DNA of 64,000 nt, from assembly GCF_937616625.2 (NCBI RefSeq), contig NC_065570.1, positions 10,922,001 to 10,986,000 of the forward strand, given 5' to 3'. The notes under the pieces were generated by a model. The model was not told the DNA's origin and did no database searches. It saw nothing but the letters and a program-made list of their open reading frames with translations. This DNA comes from Mercurialis annua. Lineage: Eukaryota > Streptophyta > Magnoliopsida > Malpighiales > Euphorbiaceae. Of the stretch, positions 12,101 to 24,016 are shown piece after piece (the stretch's first letter is position 1; the number at the start of each line of letters is the position of its first letter). Position numbers and translations under genes: made by a program.

Positions 12101-12327
12101 ATTACGTTCGCGATAAATGTATTATTTATCGTTTATTATATTATTGTTTTTGTAAATTATGTTTATATATTCATTTTTTAAGCACGTGTTTGTCAATATC
12201 GCTTCCTATAGGCCCTACCTATCTGAGGTATTATCCTATAGGTACATTCTACTCGTTATGCTCTATCATGCATGCAGTAAACATATACACAACAATGCAA
12301 CATATAAACACAAATACTCAAAGCATA
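9123..12327. other. Non-coding interior of the retrotransposon, strongly strand-skewed
   Basis: About 3.2 kb without any long open frame. The plus strand is very poor in G (often 3-6 per 60 bases) and rich in C and T, so the element's RNA would be rich in A and G. No pol motif was seen in any frame. It fits the structural, non-coding interior of a large retrotransposon derivative. Confidence 0.7.
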
Positions 12328-13191
12328 TTAATCATTTATACCTAAGGGTGCCTGATGTGGAACGCTAGGTTTCCTAATAACTATTCCAGTGTGTCGACCC
12401 TTAACTCTTCTACTGGAGTTGACTCCGCCTCTATGCACGGAGTGGGGGTTAGTCCTAATACCAGAGGATCGACAAGTATAATCTGGATAGAACGTACATC
12501 TGAAAAAGTAGGGTCGAACAGGATTGCCATCCCACTCGTGGTCAGCCTCGATCTTACGGGCCATCATAGTGAGCGTTCCAAAGTGCTCGTGAACATACTC
12601 GTATAGCTCATCAAACTCTGGTCCTAATCTCCTGACATATCTACGATTAATTGTCTCATTATCTTTATCTAGATCTGGGACTCCCTCGACCATACGTAAA
12701 AAGTCAGTGGAACACAGTCCCACTGGTAGTATTCCTCCAGAAAAGGAGCGCATTTGTCTCCTAACCTTATTCAAAACCCCTTGTGCCTGGCCATTTACTA
12801 GCCCTCCATCTTCTCTTAAATTGCGGTACCTCCGCACATTGGACCAGAAATGTTTACTTCGGTACTCCTCGACGTCTGACTTACCTGATAACTCTTCTTC
12901 TTCAAAGTCCTCCTCTTGATGAACTTATTCTGATTCTTCCTCACTTTCCTCATTGTACTCCATTTCAAGCAAGTGAGTTCTACCTCTAACCCTAGAAGAA
13001 CTACCAATTTCTGATACTGACATGAAACCATTCTGATATATCTCAGGTGATCTCCTAGCATCTGAGTGTAATCCATTCTGGTGGACTTCAGATGGTCCGC
13101 CTATTTTGTTGTGAAATCCATTTTGACAGATAGGAGGTGCTTCCTCCCATTCCTCTGCAGCATGTGACTGAGCTCCGTTCTGCCCAGACAT
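12328..13191 (-). pseudogene. gag-like frame with an internal stop
   Basis: The frame starts at the ATG at 13191 (MSGQNGAQ...) and runs to 12328, about 287 codons, interrupted by one TAA at 12925-12927; the reading frame is the same on both sides. The N-terminal part is hydrophilic with repeated QNG(F/L) motifs and a Glu-rich stretch. The second part (FWSNVRRYRNLREDGG... FDELYEYVHEHFGTLTMMARKIEADHEWDG) is helical and charged, as in Ty3 Gag capsid regions, but I recognise no zinc knuckle. Its place just downstream of the primer binding site supports gag. A host protein is unlikely. Whether the stop is a mutation or is read through cannot be told from sequence. Confidence 0.6.
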
Positions 13192-13629
13192 GCTAAAAAG
13201 AAACAACTCCAATGCCAGCGACCATCTGAGCCCTCTTTTTCCTTGCTTAACTTCAACATCATCTCGTAAGGCATCACAAACATTAAATTCAAATCAATCT
13301 ATACGTAATTCGCAAATATGTAATCACTGAATATCCCTTACACAAGTAATAAACACTTAGTTGCCTTATCCGCTCATATACACAAATATTCATCACTTCT
13401 CCATTTAACCATCTCGGTTCGCACGCTTTATGGAACTTACTAATAATGCACACATCAATCAAATGCAAACAACTAAGGTTTGACTCTCTTGCTGCAGTAG
13501 TTCCTAGGTTTACTTACTGACAGAGTTTCACAATTCAGACAGACATCCAAAACAAACTAGCAGTGGTAACTGGACCAACTGCTCTCAAACAATCATCAAA
13601 ACAAACTTGCAGTGGTAACTGGACCAACT

Positions 13630-13641
13630 GCTCTGATACCA
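13630..13641 (-). other. Primer binding site (initiator tRNA-Met type)
   Basis: On the minus strand TGGTATCAGAGC lies four bases inside the 5' LTR. It is complementary to the 3' end of plant initiator tRNA-Met and typical of Ty3 and Copia elements. The preceding 26 bases (gcagtggtaactggaccaac...) are repeated about 48 bases away (13560-13586 and 13608-13634). Confidence 0.92.
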
Positions 13642-13645
13642 ACAT

Positions 13646-15994
13646 TGTCACGACCCAAAACTATTGAGCCGCAACCGGCGCTAGGGAACGGGAGTGGTAG
13701 CTCCGGAACCCGTAGCAAGCCTAAAATCACAATTAATTTTTCGCAAATAATAAACAAATAACATAAAGCAACAGAAGCAAGTATACATAACATGTATACA
13801 CAAACATTTACACTAACTGTTCTGTTATCCTCGCGGGCTCTAGTTACCGTACCTCGTACGAACTGGCCTCGCGGTACTATATATATCAGCTAGTGTATCC
13901 AACATATCACTGGCACCTAGTGCCGTGCACAACATATAAAACACGTAGCCTACAAAAACATATAAACAGGACAGCAAGTAATATATACACTCAAAATGTA
14001 CTGCTGTCTAGGCTACGACTCTGTCAACACGGGACCACTACTGCAGCATTTACAGAAGTCAGAAACTAAACCTACACAGCTGACTTCTGGCCTTCAAAAT
14101 TGGCCTCTAGCTAGGTCCACATACTAAGCACCTGAAAACATCAAAGGTGAGGGGTCAGTATTTGGGAAAATACTGAGTGAGTTCGCAGTTTACTAACGGT
14201 ATTATTATAAAAACATAGCATCGCATTTCAATAAAACAATAATATAAAACATATAAACATGTACTTGATCCGTGAGAAACTAATATCCTAGCATGCGACA
14301 CATCTCTCGAATAATCATATATCATTCAATCCAATCGTAAATATCAATTGCGAGTCCAACTCGCTGGTGGCCCAGCCACTCGATACGGGGACTTCCAGGC
14401 TACACCGTAGCCGAGTTCACTCTGCGTATCGAAATCATAACCCAATCGTAAATATCATATTCATCAACAGCTCCCAGCTGTGTCAAGTCATTTCTCAATG
14501 CAAACATACTAGACTGACTCGATACTGGTGATCACACAGCCTATTGACACCCAATAGGTAGCTAGTTTCTTCGGATCGCATACTAGTTCTCGTATATACA
14601 TTTGATAGAAACATATAATATTTAATCAAATCATCTAACATGCGATGCGTAAAAACAGTATACATATCAATATAAAATAACTTTATATGTATAATACACG
14701 AAAGTAAAGAGCAACTCACAGTGACCGCAATCCAATCACAAATATGGTCGATGCAATGATATGCCCTTGCTATCCCACGTCTACTGACCTCTCTGCTCTA
14801 ACACGTCTGATAAATAGTTAACGTTTAATGATTAGACGTTAATCTCGTATTCCTATACGTATAATACTTTTAAGTTTTAGGGTTTAGTTTCATTTCGATG
14901 AAGTTTTAAGGAGTTTTCAAGGCAATGTGCAGGTGCTGCCTGCACACTGACACTGTTTAGTAAAACGACGATCTCTCCCAATTGAACCGTCGGATCGAGC
15001 TGAAATTTGACAGACGCGTTCCTAAGAGGCAAATCTATAAACTGACCGTTGGGATTTTGAATCTGCCAAATTTAGGGTAGTGTGCGAACGCACACAGTGA
15101 GTGTGCGAACGCACACCCTAAAACTTAGGGAGTGTGCGAACGCACACTCAATGTGTGCGAACGCACACTCATGACAGCCCCCCGGAAAGTCGTTTTCCGG
15201 GGCTTTTCAGCTATCCCGACGTGCTATACATCCAACTATACAAAACCCGCATCTCGGTTTTCATTAAAACGCTATAATAACTTCAAAAACGTCAAATTCA
15301 ATCCAAACAAAATCCTAACTCAAAACAGCCCTATATATTCGAATTTATCACCAATTTTCGAAATCTTTACCTTGATTTGATGCTCGGGATTGATAGAGGA
15401 TTCGATTCTGAAGAAATCGCCGCGAAAATCACTCGAATCGGACGTCGAACGGCGAAACGGCGGCGAAACGATCGTATTCGGCGATGGTTTCCACATTTCT
15501 CTCGAACTCTCTTTTCCTTCTTCTGTTTCATATTTTCTTTCTTGTATATTTTGGTTAAAGGTTCACTTTGGTCCTTGTTCTTTTTGTTTGTTATCATTTA
15601 TCTTTTAAACTTTTCTTTCATACGATTTAGTCCATAACTAAATCGATAAATCCTTTTATTATAACTTATACGTATTATTTATATCCAGTAAATAATACGA
15701 AACCCGATATTAATACTTTCCCGTCAAAATCCAAAAGTTCTACTTTCGACACAAAGTGGCTAAATTACCACTTTGGTCCCTGCACTTTATTTTGGGCTTT
15801 TCTTGACATTTTTCTTTTCAACTCCAATTCTGTCTTTAGAATTGAAATATATTATTAAATTCCTCGCATATAATCCTTTCCAAAACCGACCTACTAAAAC
15901 TTATTTATCGGAAAACTTTCCGATTTTGCCACTCTGGCAAATCCAAACTGGACACGTGGTCCAATTAGATAATTAAATATTTTGGGGTATTACA
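13646..15994 (-). repeat. 5' LTR of the 9.2-kb retrotransposon
   Basis: A 2349-bp copy of the 6761-9109 LTR with three substitutions seen. It should carry the promoter read leftward. A GC-rich block 'cggcgaaacggcggcgaaac' near 15455-15475 is shared with the truncated LTR at 3248-6163 and, more loosely, with the solo LTR near 40030, and may belong to the promoter or leader. Confidence 0.96.
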
Positions 15995-16330
15995 GCCCGA
16001 CAGACCATAAATTTCCATACTTGATTCCGGGTTTGTTTGAACTCGAAATCAACACCAACAGACTTGTATCGACATGAGGAATAACTTTCATTTTCAAGCC
16101 TGACCCTGAATCCGACCGCACAGACAAACAGACGATAGACAACTTCTAGACACTCAAGAGCCTTCTCATGTAACAGTCTAGCTGAGACTGGACTTTAATC
16201 GACATATTGTTAATCGACATAAAGCAGATAGAAAAGCTTGAAAGAACCGATTTCAAAAGAACTAACCTCCCCGCAAGCGATAGCAGAGATCCGTTCTAAA
16301 GAGCAAGATTCAAAGTGAAGCGATGCATAG
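15995..16330 (+). mobile_element. Older LTR fragment, right part
   Basis: Resumes after the GCCCG duplication with 'gacagaccataaatttcc...ttgattccgggttt', which loosely parallels the inverted 28150-28350 region. It would complete the LTR broken at 6760. The assignment rests on short matches and the target duplication. Confidence 0.45.
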
Positions 16331-16337
16331 CATGATC

Positions 16338-16680
16338 CTATGCTGAAATATTAATTTTCCTTCTTGATTGAGGCAAACCGAGATATTTGATAGCAAAGGA
16401 CTCTATGTTGCAGCCAACAATCTGAGAGGCAACCAATAATTCCTGCTCATACACATTCACTCCTGATAGCAAACTCTTATGAAAATTAATCTTGAGTCCC
16501 GAGATGAACTCAAAGTAACGAAGGATACAAGTCAAGTTCCTTAACTCAACAAGATCGTAGGGGGAGAAATAAAATCGTATCATCAGCAAACCGGAGAGCA
16601 AAGATTGGATTGCAATCATCAGAATAACAAAAACCACTAATTAGGCAGATTTCCTTAGCTTTCTGTGTGCATCCACCTAG
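16338..16680 (-). pseudogene. LINE (L1-type) reverse transcriptase fragment
   Basis: On the minus strand one frame gives the catalytic motif RFADDTILF and, after a frameshift, the next frame gives ELRNLTCILRYFEFISGLKI...NFHKS followed by IKYLGLP. Their order and spacing are those of plant non-LTR reverse transcriptases. Everything upstream (endonuclease) and downstream (RNase H, poly-A) is missing. It is a broken relic, not a host gene. Confidence 0.82.
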
Positions 16681-17662
16681 AACGACATATATAATGGAAT
16701 GGAGGGAGTATTATCTAAGTGTCTCTCCATCAAATCGGCACCTATGTTACTTTCAGTTTTTTCTTACTATCAGCATGCTTGTATTAAGGATATGAAATCC
16801 CAAATACTATCTTAAAGCGGGGATGAATAACGTTATTTTAGAAATTAAAAATTGATTAGTGTTTGGTTGAGATTTTGAGAGATAGAAAAAAGAACACAAG
16901 AGATTTAGAGTAGTTCGAATCACAAACCGATTCTATTCCACTACTCAATCAAAGATTGAGATTGTAATTAATCCACTAATGGGGGTGTTTTAAGCTTAAC
17001 ACCTAACTAATTATAAAGAGTGTTTTTTTAGAGTTAAACACAAACTCATCAAGTGATTTTTCAAGACTAATCACAACCCTACAAATACTAAATGATAAAT
17101 CAAAGTATTGACTATCAATAAAAAGAAAACAATCAAATAATTGATGCACAATATATGAAGAGAGAGTTTAATTTAATTGCTTGTATTTGATGTTCTTAGA
17201 GTGTCTAACCACATAAATGCAGTGGTTGTAGAGTATTTATAACCCTCAACAATTTTTCTTTAAGTCATCAAAGAAGATGACAAAAATTATGCTGAAAAGC
17301 ACAACGTCGCGCCCGCTACCATCAAGGGTCGCGCCCGCGACACGTCCTTTGAACTAAAATCCCCAACGGTCTTCTGCCACGTGTCTCCCTTGCATTGCGG
17401 CATTAAAAAATAGTCGTTATAAGCTCAACAGTTCAGTTGGTCGCGCCTGGATGCATGTTGTGAAACCAAGGGTTTGGCTGAAGTCCTTATCGCGCCCGTG
17501 AAGTATTCCTTTCGCGCCTGCGACTGGTTGGTCGTGCCCGCGACTACCTCTTGGTAGCGGGCGCGAAAAGTTATTGGTAGCGGGTGCGAAAAGCTATTGG
17601 ATTGGATGAAAATCCGATTTTTTCGATTCTCGCTAGAAAGCTCCGAATTGACCCACGATTGT
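16681..17662. other. Unclassified repetitive DNA
   Basis: Holds a Stowaway-like scrap (AATGGAGGGAGTATTA near 16693), then sequence resembling plant LTRs ('agaacacaagagatttagagtagttcg' type, from about 16890), and a region with several copies of 'tcgcgcccgc(t/g)ac' between 17305 and 17540. No ends or target duplication were found, and the small open frame at 17425-17682 is not convincing. Confidence 0.4.
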
Positions 17663-18010
17663 GTTAATGTGTTCCTACACACTAATAAGCAATATTAAAA
17701 TCTTTAAATTGGTTGTCAAAAATTAAAATTTAAGAGATCAAAAGAACTTGATCCAACAAGATAGAAGTATTATGATGATGTTAATGTGTTCCTACACACT
17801 AATAAACAATATTAAAATCTTTAAATTGTTTGTCAAAAGTTAAAATTTAAGAGATCAAAAGAACTTGATCCATCAAGATAGAAGTATTATGATGGTGTTA
17901 ATGTGTTCCTACGCACTAATAAACAATAATAAAATCTTCAAATTGGTTGTCAAAAGTTAAAATTTAAGAGATCAAACGAACTTGATCCAACAAGATAGAA
18001 GTATTACGGA
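17663..18010. repeat. 117-bp tandem repeat, three copies
   Basis: Copies start with GTTAATGTGTTCCTAC at 17663, 17780 and 17897 and differ by a few bases each. No coding frame runs through it. Confidence 0.93.
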
Positions 18011-18095
18011 GTGTGCTATGATAGCTAACGAGCTTGTTACTGGACAGATAAACTATTTAAAAAAAGTTAAATAAACTATTGGGCAAAAAAGAAAG

Positions 18096-18471
18096 GCCTA
18101 ATTATTTAAAAACCACTCACCTTATAACTTTTTTTTATTTATACCATGACCTAGTAAAATTTTCAATTGTACCCTATTTTCGATTTTTATGTTTTGTTTG
18201 TACCCCAAAAGTAAATTTTTTGATAATTTAATTAATTTAAAGATGAAAATATTAAAAACAAGATACATAAATGATTGACATTAACATTTTATAAGAATAT
18301 AGGTTAAAAATGAAGGATTAATTTAAACTCTTTTTCAAAAGAAAATAGGTCAATTCAACTTATTAGGGTAGAGATGAAACATAAAAATAAAAAATATGGT
18401 ACAATTGAAATATTTTTTAGGTTATGGTATAAATGAAAAAGTTATAAGATGGGTGGTTTTTAAATAATTAG
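18096..18471. mobile_element. Foldback MITE
   Basis: Left arm 'cctaattatttaaaaaccac' is matched by the inverted right arm 'tctaattatttaaaaaccac', and the pairing continues through 'cttataacttttt(t/c)atttataccat(g/a)acct'. Flanks are A-rich, so no target duplication can be called. Confidence 0.72.
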
Positions 18472-18480
18472 AAGAAAAAA

Positions 18481-18984
18481 AAGGTCAAATGTTTTAAAAA
18501 CTCCCGACCTTTTAGCCCCTTTTCAATTATACCCTGACGTTGAAAATTTGTCAATTTTACCCTATTTTGAATTTTTGTGTTTCAATTGTACCCTGAAAAA
18601 TTAAATTAACGTCTTTTTCGTTTGGAAATTTGTTTAAAACATTCTCCATGTCTAGCATATATTAATTGTATGTTTTTAAAATTTATTTAAATTTAGTAAA
18701 ATTAATTAAGAATTTAAGTTAGTGTTAATATGATTATGGGTTTTAGTTAGTTTTTAAAAATAAAGGACTTATTTGTACTTTTTTGAATAAAAAGAATTTA
18801 ATTTCATGTTTAAACTTAGTTAATTGAATGATTTCATCATTTAAGTTAAAAAATTAACAAAAATTAAAAAATTGGGATACAATTGAAAACGGAAAATTCA
18901 AAAGTGGATAAAATTGATAAATTTTCAACGTCGGGATGGAATTGAAAAAAAAATTAAAGGTGAGGGTTTTTTGAGTGATTAGGC
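18481..18984. mobile_element. Second foldback MITE, adjacent
   Basis: Inverted arms share 'cgacgttgaaaattt(g/a)tcaattttaccc' and 'aaaactcccgacctttt / aaaccctcacctttaat'. It lies directly next to the previous foldback and is similarly built but not the same sequence. Confidence 0.7.
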
Positions 18985-21900
18985 AAAAAAAAAAAAGGCT
19001 GAAGTCACTGGATTTTCATAAACAGAACAAACTGAGTCCAATCCAAATGAAGTAATTTCCGTTAGTCTAGGCACAGTCATAGAGTAAGAGCAGCAAAAGC
19101 CAAGGAAGAAGCAGACAGAGGATCAAACTTCCATGCACGCTGCATAGAAGCGCGTGAAGTTCAAGATCGAATCACTAGAAGAATGAGCCATGTCAGTAAG
19201 GGGTCCAACTGACAAAACAGTGGTTTTGTCCCCTTGTTAGTCGTGAAAGGACCACGCGCTCTTACTCACACTTGCTATTACAGTCGTCAAATATTTTCAT
19301 CAAAGAAATATGGTCAGAGTCAGACATTCCAAATTCCATTTTTTCTCTTTTTCAGTCACAGTAGCAGTGAGTAGTGTACTATACTAACCACCACTGACCC
19401 AAATTTATAAATTTTAGTACTTCTAATCTTGCTGATAACTGTTTAATACTACCAATTAACAATACTAATAATCTTTTATGATTAATTATTTTTTTATAAT
19501 TATCTTTCTACTCATTTTCTACACTCTTCAAAACAAAAAGAAAGAAAATAATTTTCACATTTATATTTTATTTTCTCTCTTTGCCAATAATATTTCCAAT
19601 ATTGGAGTGATCTATTGCTGGTTCAACCTCTTTGATCAAATACCGGGGTCCATCTCATCAACTCAGTAAAATTCAAAAATTCGGTTAATTTTTTTGTTTT
19701 TGAATCAAATTCCCAAAAAAATTAAAAATCTTTAAACCGGTTAATTAATCGTAAAAGTTATATGATCCTTTTTTACTAGTTGGAATGAAAAACGAGTTAA
19801 TATGTGATTGATTTATTATATTTTCAATTCCTTTGCTGGTTAAAATTTTATATATTTTTTAATTTTAGAAATGTCGACTATAATATATATATAGAACCAA
19901 TATATTTAGTTTTTATTCAACATTTGGTTGAACTATTTGAACCGCACCCGTGGACTAATGGTCACATCGGCTTAACTACCGGTTCAATTTTTAAAATACT
20001 ACACTATTGTTTTTGAGTTCAATTCGAATCTAAAATCTGAAAAATGAAATTTGATTAATTTAATCTAGATTCAGCAATTGACTCGAGTATGTCAAACTAG
20101 AACTTGATTCAATTAATATTAGATATAGTTCGAGTCAATTCTAAATAGTTAGCGAGTTAGTTGAAATGGGTAACTCTTGATTATTCCCAATTCAATATGA
20201 CCGTTTATCTTCAAGATTCTGTTGTGGACTATGGTTTAATATATGTTCAAATATGCTTTACAATTTCAGATTTGAACAATGTAGGTTTTGTAGTAAATTA
20301 AACCTAACGAAACATTGTAGCTATAATGTCATGTGATTGATGTAAAAATGTCCATTAAATGAGTCAAAAGTGTAAATATGTCCCTTTAGCAGTCTTTATG
20401 GGCTTATTATTAATTATAACTCTTCAGTGTAATTTCTAGCTCATTGTGCCATCTCTTAAAGAAGATCACAAACTCATGACAATGATAGGCTTGGTTTGTT
20501 TGGGTATGGAATTTAGGGCAAAATATGGAGTCTTTTGAGACTAATGTCTTTAGTAGTACTATATAGTATATATATAGTTTATTAGTATTTCTATAATATC
20601 AATGTGATTCATGACCTCATATTCTATTAATGGTTTTGTTTTTCCTCACTACATCATGTTTTATTCTCTTATTCCTTAACCCCAACAAAATAAAGTACCT
20701 TGGCTTATTATTACAAAATCATTTTCTCTATTCAATAATACTTTTTTTCTGTTCCATTTATTATATTAATTGTTTAGAATTCTCATACAACTACATGGGA
20801 TTATTTTTTATCAATTACATTGGGTGATATTCTCAATACTAAAAATATGCATAGTAAAATAATTGGGTTTCTTTTTCGGTTTGAGAGATGGAAGTTACTA
20901 AACTCTAGGTGGATCTCCTATATTTCTAGAAGAAAGAAGCAACTACACATGTTGAGAATATGCATACATATGAAAGTATAATTTCATGTGATAAATAATA
21001 AAGCTAAAAATAATAATTAAATTTTATTTATAAATTACTTGATTTTTTTATAAACTTATTTGCGTTGAAATTTATTTACATCTTTAATGTTCATATCTCT
21101 AATAATCTTACTTAAGTACAACCGAAGACCAATCAATTGTCATTTAGTTGGAGTTTGATAAATTAAAATTAAAGTATTAACTCATTTTGCATTAAATAAA
21201 GGCAAGTGTGGTATGTTTTTAAAGGCAGATGTTTTATAAAAATAATGCATTAGATAAAGGTATTAGATAAGGGCAAGTGTGGTATGTTTTTATAAAAATA
21301 CTCATTTTATATTGATTTATTAAATTTTTTAATATTTGTGTTTGTCATAAACTACCTATTAATTTGAAACGGAGGGAGTAATTTTTATTAATATCAAATT
21401 AGAAATGGTACTGAGTTTCTTCTTCCAGTTAATTTCGTAAATCAAACAAAACTAAGAGAGATTTAAATTCAAATTTTACAGTTAATTAGTGACCCATGGA
21501 CTCACGTTACATAATATTCCTCTATATTAAAGGTGATCCCAATTTCAAAAAAGGACGAAATCACACTTTGCATCTTGACTAGAATACTCAAATTAAGTCA
21601 GCTTTCTTAATTCAGATCGGTTAAAGCATCAGCATACATGGTTTAAAATAAAAACTAGTAAGAACAATTACAGTTAATTAAAGTTCATAATTACTATAAT
21701 TGTTTTTTAGATAAATGATATCATTACTATAAATTACTTTGTAAATACCAAAAGAGAGAATTTCTTTGATCACTTTTATGAACCTTGATTTTAGTTATGC
21801 ACCTGAAAGAATTTTGTAAATACCAAAAAAGAGAATTTCTTTGATCACTTTTATGAACCTTGATTTTAGTTATGCACCTAAAAGAATTCATCTAAGTAGC

Positions 21901-22679
21901 ACGAAAACGAATATGAAAACAGGGAATGTGAATAATAAAATTGGTTGATAATTGATTAAATCTTTTTATGGGCAATTTTATAATTTTTTTTATTATAAAA
22001 AACTATGGGCAATTGATTCTGATGATCGATGTCCAAACTCTCACGTCATTTTATTTTGGAAAATTTTAATTTGTTTTATTTGAATTATTAAATTTTAATA
22101 TCATTTCAATTAAAAATTTCCGACAAAAAATGCATACGTGGAAGTTGTTTTATACTCCTGAAATACGCATAATTTGACCTTAAAAAAATTCACGCTCAAA
22201 TATAATTATACATACATGATACATGATAAATTTTCAGGCAAATATAAGTAAAAACTGATTGCCACGTGGCAACAATTAGCAAAAATCCATTATCGGAAAT
22301 CTTTCGTGAACGATTTCTAGTGTTTCCGGTTTTCAAAATATTTAAAAAAACGGAAAACAAATGTTTCTTAATGTTTTCGTTTTTCGTAGAATTCATTGCT
22401 AAGAATAAAAAGAGATACCGATATATTAATCAAGAAGTTAATTAGATATAATCGACAAGTTCATATGCAACTCAAAAAACATATTACTATAAAGCATTTC
22501 AATAGCATTTGTGTATGATAGAGTTGATCGCCATACTTCCACCTTACACACTCACATTCTAATTAAAACATTGCAACCTAAAACTACATTCTAATAAGAA
22601 GTAACAAAGAAATGAAAAAAAAAAACTATAGAAGCATGGCATTCTAGGGTTTTCTGGTTAATCTTCAGACAAGCAAAGT
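18985..22679. other. Intergenic DNA 3' of the Dof gene
   Basis: No gene can be supported. The small plus-strand frames at 19478, 19804 and 20630 are AT-driven and lack recognisable domains. A Stowaway-like end (AAACGGAGGGAGTA) lies near 21367, and 22005-22180 resembles, in decayed form, the MITE at 49672-50094. Confidence 0.5.
21739..21889. repeat. 75-bp tandem duplication
   Basis: Two nearly identical head-to-tail copies beginning TTTGTAAATACCAAAA (about 21739 and 21814). Non-coding. Confidence 0.92.
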
Positions 22680-24016
22680 CTATAATTGATTGGTAGTGGA
22701 AGAAGAGCTAAAATTAGAAAGATCAGTCCATGCATTGCCACTCCAATACTGATCATTTCCTTGGTTATTCACTGAACCCAAGAATTGCCTTGACAAATTA
22801 AGCCCTTGATTGTCTTCCATTTTCACTGAGGCGAATTGAGAAGCCAAGGAAGAAGAAAACTTTGACCTAACTTGACCACCGTAGCCAGATGGTTCATTTC
22901 CACCCTCAAAGGGGTGGTATATTCCACCACCACCGCCTCCACCACCACCACCGCCGCCACCAGAAGAAGAAGAATCTAACCCACCCAAGAATGGAAATTG
23001 CTGTCCTTGTTGCAGCCTCCACTGCTCTAAACCACCCATTGACAAAAGAGAACCACCGCCAACAATACCACCACCGCTACTGCTACCTCCACCGCCGCTG
23101 CTTCCACCAAGACCAGCACTAGCTAAAGCACTCCCTATCTGAAAATTCAAGTGATCAGCTGTACCTCCAACGGGTGCTGAAAGGGCACCGTAATTTAACC
23201 CAATATCAGCAAACTCATTAAGATGATGATGAAGAGGAGCCATGAATCTCAGAGGTGGAATCTGTGGTCCAAGGCCTAGTATATCACTGCCTCCACTATT
23301 ACAAGAGACAGTGCTTGAAGAACCAGAACCTGTTGGCCGATCACTACTTACGGGAGACTTTGAGCTACTTCCGCCGCCTTTGGTTCTCTTGTTCCTCCTG
23401 CAACCGCCGCCAACTGGGACATTCCTTAGGGCGCCGCCTCTTGTCCAGTAGCGCCTACAGGTTTTGCAGAAGTGCCTAGGCTGTGAAAGACTGTAGTTAT
23501 TGAAGTAACAAAACTTAGTGTTTGTCGAATCACATCTTGGACATCTTAGTGCCAACTCTGGCATAGGTATGTTAGCCATACGAGCTCGATCCGCCATTGA
23601 ACCTGGCCGGATTGAACCAGCACCGCCACTTCCATGAGGAGCTGGTGGTGGAGGAGGCGGTGGAGGTGGAGGAGGAGGCGGAGGAGGAGGAAGAAGGTGA
23701 GTGTTTACACCGGTACTTGCTCCGTGTTGCTGATGAGGATGAGGATGCGGATGATGAAGATGATGATGATGATGATTTATTTGCTGTAAAAATGGAGAAA
23801 AAAAACAAAATATAAAAGCAGAAATCAAATATCTGGTATATTCAAAATAAAGAAGATATAAGAAAATAAAAGTAAGCAAGAATATTTATCTTTTGAATTG
23901 TTTTTGCTTTTTACACACAAAAAAAACACTTAATAAGAAAAAAAACTAAGAAAATTAAGCCTTACTTGTTGCCAGTTGGCTGGATCAAGATAAGCTGGAA
24001 GAGAAGAAAAAACCAT
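22680..24016 (-). CDS. DOF3.6-like: Dof-type zinc finger transcription factor
   Basis: Plant-specific nuclear transcription factor expected to bind AAAG core sites. Two exons: 24016-23966 (17 codons, [17 protein letters not shown], donor GTAAGG) and 23783-22680 (acceptor TTTTACAG, phase 0), giving 384 residues. The start is fixed by the conserved MVFSS...LDPxNWQQ opening of this Dof clade. Residues 20-35 are His-rich, followed by about 16 prolines. The Dof finger (about 96-150) has C98, C101, C123 and C126 (C-X2-C-X21-C-X2-C) and the basic tail [10 protein letters not shown]. The C-terminus carries clade motifs ILGLG...PPLRFM, EQWR, FLGGLD, ASVKMED...LNLSRQ and QYWSG, plus poly-Gly/Ser runs. 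These motifs resemble Arabidopsis DOF3.6/OBP3 and DOF2.4/PEAR1, linked to vascular and cell-growth programmes; which one is the ortholog is undecided. No lesion is seen. Confidence 0.96.

Larger units (their letters stand above)
6761..15994 (-). mobile_element. Complete non-autonomous LTR retrotransposon (Ty3-like ends)
   Basis: This 9234-bp element has two LTRs of exactly 2349 bp (6761-9109 and 13646-15994) and a perfect 5-bp target duplication GCCCG (6756-6760, 15995-15999). Its orientation is minus: the primer binding site TGGTATCAGAGC lies beside the right LTR and the polypurine tract beside the left one. The 4.5-kb interior has only a gag-like frame with one stop and no protease, reverse transcriptase, RNase H or integrase that I can find, so it would need a helper (LARD/TR-GAG-like). 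Only three LTR differences were found by eye (7915/14800, 8036/14921, 8158/15043), so the insertion is recent. Confidence 0.95.

Noticed and set aside
12355..12989. Plus-strand frames opposite the gag-like region
   Set aside because: Antisense shadows; the primer binding site and polypurine tract show that the element reads on the minus strand.
9110..13645. Hidden pol polyprotein in the 9.2-kb element
   Set aside because: No protease, RT, RNase H or integrase motif was visible on the minus strand in any frame; stops are dense throughout.
23572..23815. Ser-rich and Glu-rich frames overlapping the Dof gene
   Set aside because: Out-of-frame or antisense readings of the poly-Pro and His-rich coding sequence.
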